NCBI GenBank assembly: GCA_021785115.1
Contig: JAJYGO010000480.1
Location: 1 to 10,233, forward strand
Origin: Chloroflexota bacterium
GTDB taxonomy: Bacteria; Chloroflexota; Limnocylindria; Limnocylindrales; CSP1-4
Direction of reading: 5' to 3'
DNA length: 10,233 nucleotides
Shown: piece by piece, positions 6,486-10,233 of the stretch
How positions within the stretch are numbered: the stretch's first letter is position 1
Layout of the letters: each line of letters starts with the position of its first letter
Made by a program: the position numbers and the translations under genes
The notes under the pieces: model-generated
What the model was told of the DNA's origin: nothing
The model's input: the letters and a program-made list of their open reading frames with translations, nothing else
Databases searched by the model: none

Positions 6486-6615
6486 CTGCCGCGTGCCGCC
6501 GCGCTTCGCTCGCGGCCGCGCGCCTGGCAAGCGCTGTAGTCGCCCTGCCGCTTGCCGCCGCGCTCCTCTTGCGGGCCACGAAGCGATTGCGGCCTCGCGC
6601 CTGCCAAGAGCTGGC
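6486..6615. repeat. Pair of imperfect GC-rich direct repeats
   Basis: CTGCCGCGTGCCGCCGCGCT at 6486-6505 recurs with one change at 6545-6564. Similarity resumes further on as GCGCGCCTGGCAAGCGCTG (copy A) and CTCGCGCCTGCCAAGAGCTGG (copy B, ends ~6614), with a small insertion in copy B. Unit length is ~60-70 bp. Confidence 0.5.
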
Positions 6616-6628
6616 GTCGGGCGCCAGC
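6610..6628 (-). terminator. Possible terminator hairpin of the ABC importer operon
   Basis: GCTGGCG (6610-6616) pairs with CGCCAGC (6622-6628) around a 5-nt loop, about 62 nt beyond the MalG-like stop codon in the direction of transcription. On the minus strand it is followed by CTCTTGG, only a token T-run. It is plausible but weak. Confidence 0.35.
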
Positions 6629-6690
6629 CTGGCGTCGGCGCGGCGCGACACCGCGACGACGCCCGAACCGGGCAGTCGGCAAGCCGCGAC

Positions 6691-7626
6691 TTACCCCTTC
6701 GTCGAACCCAGCGTGAGGCCGCGGACGAACTGCCGCTGCAGTGCAAGGAAGACGATCACGGTCGGGATCGCGGCCAGCAGCGAGCCAGCCGCCAGCAGGT
6801 TGTTGTTCACGAAGAACGCGCCCTGGAGGTTCTGGAGGGCCGACGTGATCGGTCGCTTCACACCCGTGGACATGAGCATGAGCGCCCAGAAGAAGTCGTT
6901 GTAGATCCACGTGAACTCGAGCGTCGCGAGCGCGGCGAGGGCGGGCGTGCAGAGCGGCAGGATGATTTTGCGGTAAATCGTCCAGACGCCCGCGCCGTCG
7001 ACGAGGGCTGCCTCGGTCAATTCCTTCGAGATCGTCCGCATGTAGTTGCTCAGCACGAACGTGCAGAACCCGGTCTGGAATATGACGTGGATGAGGATGA
7101 CCCCGAAATACTGGTCGTACATGAGCCCGTTGTCGCTCGGGAACCCGCCGTACAACGGCAGATGCGCGAGGTTCGGCAGCGGAATCGCGAGGTACAGCCA
7201 GTAGAGCGGAACGATGATGACCTGTGGCGGGAGCAGGTTTCCGGCCGTGAACATCATCAACAGCAGCAGGTTGAACCGGAAGGTGAATTTCGAGACGGCG
7301 AACGCGACGAGCGACGCGAGGAACAGCGCGAGGATCACCGCCGGGATGACGACGATGAGCGTGTTCACGTAGTAGTAGGGGAGCTTGGCGAGGCTCCAGA
7401 CGTTGATGAAGTTGTCGAGCGTGAGCGTGCTCGGCAGCGAGACGTAGCCATGCTGGATCGTGTCGCTCACCGGTCGGAGTGCCGTGTACAGCGCGTACAG
7501 CAGCGGCACGAGCCAGGCGATCGAGACGACGATCAGGAAGGCGTGCAGCAGGATCCGCTGAGGGCGAAGCCGGCGCCGGGTCCGGGCGACGGGAATGGCG
7601 CGCGCGGTCGACGTGATCGCGGTCAT
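6691..7626 (-). CDS. Carbohydrate ABC transporter permease, MalG family
   Basis: This is one of two membrane subunits forming the channel of a carbohydrate-type ABC importer. The 311-residue protein has a short basic N-terminus and six likely membrane helices, starting with FLIVVSIAWLVPLLYALYTAL around 28-50. The cytoplasmic EAA loop that docks the ATPase is intact: E205 in EAALVDGAGVWTIYRKIILP (E205, D210, G211). Length and the C-terminal GLTLGSTKG tail (GxxxGxxKG) are typical of MalG/LacG/UgpE-like permeases. ATG 7626 overlaps the stop of the upstream MalF-like gene by 4 nt (ATGA), so the two are translationally coupled and last in the operon. The substrate cannot be read from the permease; sugar, oligosaccharide or polyol are the usual ones. 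Confidence 0.95.
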   Translation of the reverse strand: MTAITSTARAIPVARTRRRLRPQRILLHAFLIVVSIAWLVPLLYALYTALRPVSDTIQHGYVSLPSTLTLDNFINVWSLAKLPYYYVNTLIVVIPAVILALFLASLVAFAVSKFTFRFNLLLLMMFTAGNLLPPQVIIVPLYWLYLAIPLPNLAHLPLYGGFPSDNGLMYDQYFGVILIHVIFQTGFCTFVLSNYMRTISKELTEAALVDGAGVWTIYRKIILPLCTPALAALATLEFTWIYNDFFWALMLMSTGVKRPITSALQNLQGAFFVNNNLLAAGSLLAAIPTVIVFLALQRQFVRGLTLGSTKG

Positions 7627-8600
7627 GCGGCCTCCCTCATGACGCGACTCAGGTACACGACGATCGGCACGATGGAGATGACGAGCAGGACGACCGCGAT
7701 CGCCGACCCGAACCCCACGAGGTTCGCCTCGCTGATCGAGTTGTTCGTGATCAGCGTTGAGAGCAGCTCGAGGCCGTTCTTGCCGTGGTTGATGATGTAC
7801 GCGATGTCGAACGCGCGGAGCGATTCAATGACGGTGACGACGACGATCACGGTGTTGATCGGCGCCATGACCGGGAAGATCACGTGGAAGAACGTCTGCG
7901 GCTCGTTCGCACCGTCGATCGCGGCCGCCTCTCGGAGCGTCGGGTCCACGCTCTTCAGGCCGGCCAGGTACAGGATCATGATGTAGCCGACGTGACGCCA
8001 GCTGGCGGCGACCAGCACCGCCCACAGGTTGATGGTCGGGTTCCCGAGCCAGTCGATCGCGTTCGTCTGCCCGGTCCGCCCGAGGATCCCATCGATCAGC
8101 CCCGAGCTCCCCGGCGCGTACTGCAGCTCCCAGATGAACCCGACCACGGCGAGCGACAGGACGACCGGCAGGAAGAACGCGTTCTGGTAGATCGCACTGC
8201 CGCGGATGTCCTTGTCGAGCAGCACCGCGAGAAACATGCCGAGCGGCGTCGCGATGCAGACGAAGAACAACAGCCAGATCAGGTTATGGCTCAGCGCTGG
8301 CCAGAAGAAGATGTACTGGGTGAACAGGAAGACGTAGTTCTTCAGGCCGACGAAGTTGTCCGCGGTGATCGGCCCGACCATTCGCCAGTTCGTGAACGAC
8401 AGGCCGATCGAGGCCAGCGTCGGAAGCCAGATGAAGACGATGTCGAGGATGGCCGGGATCCCGACCATCAGTGCGAGGACGACCTTGTCGCGGGTCGTCA
8501 GCAGGCTGTAGCGCCGCCTCGCGGTGGCGAGAGCGGACCGGCCCGCCCCCGTGGGTCCCACGGGGGCGGTGACGGGTTCGACGCGCCGGGGCTCGTCCAC
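7623..8600 (-). CDS. Carbohydrate ABC transporter permease, MalF family
   Basis: This is the partner channel subunit. The 325-residue protein has a proline/arginine-rich N-terminal tail (~1-38), then TM1 (VVLALMVGIPAILDIVFIWLPTLASIGLSF) followed by the family-typical TNW and a FVGLKNYVFLF segment. Five more helices follow, and the EAA loop is E224 in REAAAIDGANEPQTFFHVIFP (E224, D229, G230). It resembles MalF/UgpA/LacF in the short form lacking the large periplasmic loop of E. coli MalF. The GTG start (8598-8600) lies 16 nt after the binding-protein stop. No clear Shine-Dalgarno precedes it, and a strong hairpin falls within its first codons, so the start is uncertain; an in-frame GTG at codon 14 is the only near alternative before TM1. 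Confidence 0.93.
   Translation of the reverse strand: MDEPRRVEPVTAPVGPTGAGRSALATARRRYSLLTTRDKVVLALMVGIPAILDIVFIWLPTLASIGLSFTNWRMVGPITADNFVGLKNYVFLFTQYIFFWPALSHNLIWLLFFVCIATPLGMFLAVLLDKDIRGSAIYQNAFFLPVVLSLAVVGFIWELQYAPGSSGLIDGILGRTGQTNAIDWLGNPTINLWAVLVAASWRHVGYIMILYLAGLKSVDPTLREAAAIDGANEPQTFFHVIFPVMAPINTVIVVVTVIESLRAFDIAYIINHGKNGLELLSTLITNNSISEANLVGFGSAIAVVLLVISIVPIVVYLSRVMREAA
8543..8569 (-). promoter_or_regulatory. Perfect 13-bp-arm hairpin at the start of the MalF-like gene
   Basis: Positions 8543-8555 and 8557-8569 are exact reverse complements around one central base (arms CCGCCCCCGTGGG / CCCACGGGGGCGG). The hairpin begins 48 nt after the binding-protein stop and about 30 nt inside the annotated permease. 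Its position suits 3'-end protection of the binding-protein mRNA or partial attenuation of the permease genes. No T-tract follows. Confidence 0.6.
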
Positions 8601-8616
8601 TGGACTTGGCGCAGGA

Positions 8617-10068
8617 TCAGACGTTCGGCGGCAGCGAATCCCAGAAGTTCTGGATCTGGGACTGGAGTGCGGTCGTGTCCTGGCTCGGGTTCGAGAGGAA
8701 CTTCGAGAGGAACGACTGCATGCCGTTCGCGCCCGCGAAGTCCGGCCGCGAGTCGCGGTCCAGGAACTGCGTGATCTTCTTGGCCTGGCTGACGATCTGC
8801 ACGGCCTTCTTGTCGAGGGCGGTGTAGCTGCTCGTGTCGGTGTCGTTGGCCGTCGGGATCAGGCCCGTGCCCTGCTTGAACATGAGCAGCTGCGTCGAGC
8901 CCTTCCCCCAGAACTCCAGGTAGGCCTTCGCGTTGTTCATGTCCTGCTGGAGCGTGCGGGACTTCTTGCTCATCATGATGACGTCGATCGGCGCGTCGAG
9001 CGCCTTCTCGGCGTCGTACTGCGTGCCGAGGTCCGGCCACGCGAAGAAGTCGAGGTCGGCAAGGTCCGACGGGCTGCCGGCGGCGGTGAACTCCTGCGAG
9101 ACGAACAGGCCGAGCATGTACATGCCGGCCTTCTTCTGGATCAGCTTGTCCGCCGACTGCTGCCAGGTGAGACCCGCGAACTGCGAGTCGCAGTAAGGAA
9201 GCAGTTCCTTCCACTTGTTGAAGACCGCCGTGACCTTCGGGTCCGTCCACTTCTGCTTGCCCGTCAGCAGGCCGACGTGGAAGTCGTACCCGTTCAGGCG
9301 AAGGTCGAGGATGTCGAAGGTCCCCATGGCCGGCCAGCCGTCCTTGTCGCCGAAGGCGAACGGGATCAGGCCGTCCTTCTGCATCGTCTGACAGAGCGTG
9401 AGGAGGTCGGTCCAGGTGGTCGGGATCGTGTAGTTGTGCTGCTGGAAGACGCTCTTCCGGTAGAAGATCGCCCACGGGTAGTAGTCGATCGGGACGCCGT
9501 ACACGTGCCCGTCGTTGCCGGTGACGGCCGTCGCGAAGGCCGACGTGAAGTTGCTCTTCACGGACGACCACACGTCGTCGATGGGCGAGACGAGACCCTG
9601 ATCGGCGAAGAACCGCATGCGGTAGCCGGAGAACCAGAGGAAGTCGTCCTGCGGGGTGCCCTGCAGGTACGAGGTGATCTGGTCCTGGAACGTGTTGTGG
9701 TCGACCGTGTTCATCTGGACCTGGACGCCGGTCGCCTGCGTGAACGCCTGGTTGATGAGGTCCATGCCCTTGTGGGGGGCCGGGTCCGAGTTGTTGCTGC
9801 CGACCGTCACCTGGCCGGTCCCCTTGGCGATCGATCCGCCGGGAGCCGCCGATCCACCGGCCGCGGACGACCCTGCCGGCGCCTTGCTCGACCCGCCGCC
9901 CGCAGGCTGTGTCGTGGCGCCCGCGCCGCACGCCGCGAGGAAGGCTGACACGCCTGCGGCGCCGGCGATGCCCGCCATGCCCTTGAGGATGGAGCGCCGG
10001 GAGACGTGGGCGGCGCCGACGTCGGGCAGCGGCGCGCCTCCGGGATTGTCGCCTGAGCTGGCCGCCAT
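8617..10068 (-). CDS. ABC transporter substrate-binding lipoprotein, carbohydrate-type
   Basis: This is the extracytoplasmic receptor that captures the substrate and delivers it to the two downstream permeases. The 483-residue precursor has a twin-arginine-type signal (SRRSILKGMAGIAGAAGVSAF, R24-R25) ending in a lipobox FLAAC, so C47 is the likely lipidated residue. A Gly/Ser/Ala-rich linker (~48-80) follows, then a family 1 solute-binding fold: QVTVGSNNSDPAPHKGMDLINQAFTQATGVQV, HVYGVPIDYYPWAIFYRKSVF (hinge-region hallmark), and a helical C-terminal lobe. Aromatic residues (W, Y, F) are frequent, as usual in sugar-binding clefts. ATG 10068 has a strong AGGAGG 8 nt upstream. It is first in the operon, with a 16-nt gap to the MalF-like gene. 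Tat export of a lipoprotein receptor is common in high-GC bacteria. The exact substrate is unknown. Confidence 0.95.
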   Translation of the reverse strand: MAASSGDNPGGAPLPDVGAAHVSRRSILKGMAGIAGAAGVSAFLAACGAGATTQPAGGGSSKAPAGSSAAGGSAAPGGSIAKGTGQVTVGSNNSDPAPHKGMDLINQAFTQATGVQVQMNTVDHNTFQDQITSYLQGTPQDDFLWFSGYRMRFFADQGLVSPIDDVWSSVKSNFTSAFATAVTGNDGHVYGVPIDYYPWAIFYRKSVFQQHNYTIPTTWTDLLTLCQTMQKDGLIPFAFGDKDGWPAMGTFDILDLRLNGYDFHVGLLTGKQKWTDPKVTAVFNKWKELLPYCDSQFAGLTWQQSADKLIQKKAGMYMLGLFVSQEFTAAGSPSDLADLDFFAWPDLGTQYDAEKALDAPIDVIMMSKKSRTLQQDMNNAKAYLEFWGKGSTQLLMFKQGTGLIPTANDTDTSSYTALDKKAVQIVSQAKKITQFLDRDSRPDFAGANGMQSFLSKFLSNPSQDTTALQSQIQNFWDSLPPNV

Positions 10069-10076
10069 TGGTTCCG

Positions 10077-10082
10077 CCTCCT
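10077..10082 (-). promoter_or_regulatory. Strong Shine-Dalgarno of the binding-protein gene
   Basis: The minus strand reads AGGAGG, 8 nt before ATG 10068. It is the best ribosome site in the window and contrasts with the MalF-like gene, which has none visible. Confidence 0.75.
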
Positions 10083-10120
10083 CTTGCCTCGAGCCAACAG
10101 AAAACGACAGGAACCCGGCG

Positions 10121-10150
10121 ATTGTCCGCTCCGCCGTACGCCGATGTCAA
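10121..10150 (-). promoter_or_regulatory. Sigma-70 promoter of the ABC importer operon
   Basis: On the minus strand a perfect -35 TTGACA (10145-10150) is followed by an 18-nt spacer and a -10 GACAAT (10121-10126). This puts the start near 10114 and gives a leader of about 45 nt. It would be read by the housekeeping sigma encoded in this window. Confidence 0.6.
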
Positions 10151-10163
10151 TAGGTTCAACATC
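10143..10163. promoter_or_regulatory. Interrupted palindrome over the -35 box
   Basis: GATGT (10143-10147) mirrors ACATC (10159-10163), with one further matching pair inside (A10150/T10156); the 21-bp site covers the -35 hexamer. The size and position suit a repressor operator, for example of a LacI-type sugar regulator, but none is encoded nearby. Confidence 0.35.
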
Positions 10164-10233
10164 ATCCACCACACACCCTCACTGCCGACGTTGACTTCTG
10201 TGCGGGTCCGATGCATCCTGTTGCCGCTGTATC

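Larger units (their letters stand above)
6115..6690. other. Convergent intergenic region without a supported gene
   Basis: This ~575-bp stretch separates the 3' ends of the HTH gene (plus) and the MalG-like gene (minus). Open frames on both strands lack consistent codon bias and give arginine/alanine-rich products. It contains a hairpin (6178-6209), five dyad-like repeats (6211-6472), a pair of GC-rich direct repeats (6486-6615) and a hairpin (6610-6628). A non-coding RNA cannot be excluded. Confidence 0.5.

Noticed and set aside
6493..7986. Plus-strand 497-codon frame opposite the permeases
   Set aside because: Highly charged Arg/Asp/Glu/Val product, complementary to membrane protein codons.
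8498..10216. Minus-strand 572-codon frame overlapping the binding protein
   Set aside because: Out-of-frame Arg/Gly/Pro/His-rich shadow; the binding-protein frame has a signal peptide, lipobox and fold motifs.

Overview
The window is high-GC bacterial chromosomal DNA. The primase gene is joined directly to the principal sigma factor gene, GTG and TTG starts are common, genes are tightly coupled, and the carbohydrate importer genes resemble those of soil and freshwater heterotrophs. This best fits a high-GC Chloroflexota lineage (Limnocylindria-like). That placement is inference; no rRNA or other decisive marker is present.

Layout. Positions 1-892 hold no convincing complete gene. The left edge is open on both strands and may carry a decayed gene end. 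A structured stretch with a long inverted repeat and a perfect 23-bp tandem duplication follows (403-515). Then comes a dense array of TGTCAAG/CTTGACA sites (516-782) leading into dnaG. dnaG (primase, read here from a TTG at 893) overlaps rpoD (principal sigma-70) by 4 nt, forming a primase-sigma operon. A strong GC-rich hairpin at 4574-4605 probably ends it. A small three-helix membrane protein (4815-5126) is followed by a stem-loop and a degenerate ~20-bp tandem repeat. Next is a helix-turn-helix protein with a conserved-looking C-terminal domain (5461-6114), possibly expressed from a leaderless transcript.

Positions 6115-6690 lie between convergent genes and appear non-coding. They hold five dispersed copies of a ~24-bp degenerate dyad and a pair of GC-rich direct repeats.

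The right third (6691-10233, minus strand) is a carbohydrate-type ABC importer operon in the order Tat/lipoprotein substrate-binding protein, MalF-like permease, MalG-like permease. It has a good sigma-70 promoter and Shine-Dalgarno at its head and a near-palindrome over the -35 box. A perfect 13-bp-arm hairpin lies just after the binding-protein gene. No ATPase, sugar hydrolase or regulator for it is in the window.

The coding content is mostly ordinary. The unusual material is regulatory or repetitive: the TGTCAAG array before dnaG, the sigma-factor insertion, the hairpin between the binding-protein gene and the permease, and the dyad repeats in the convergent intergenic region.
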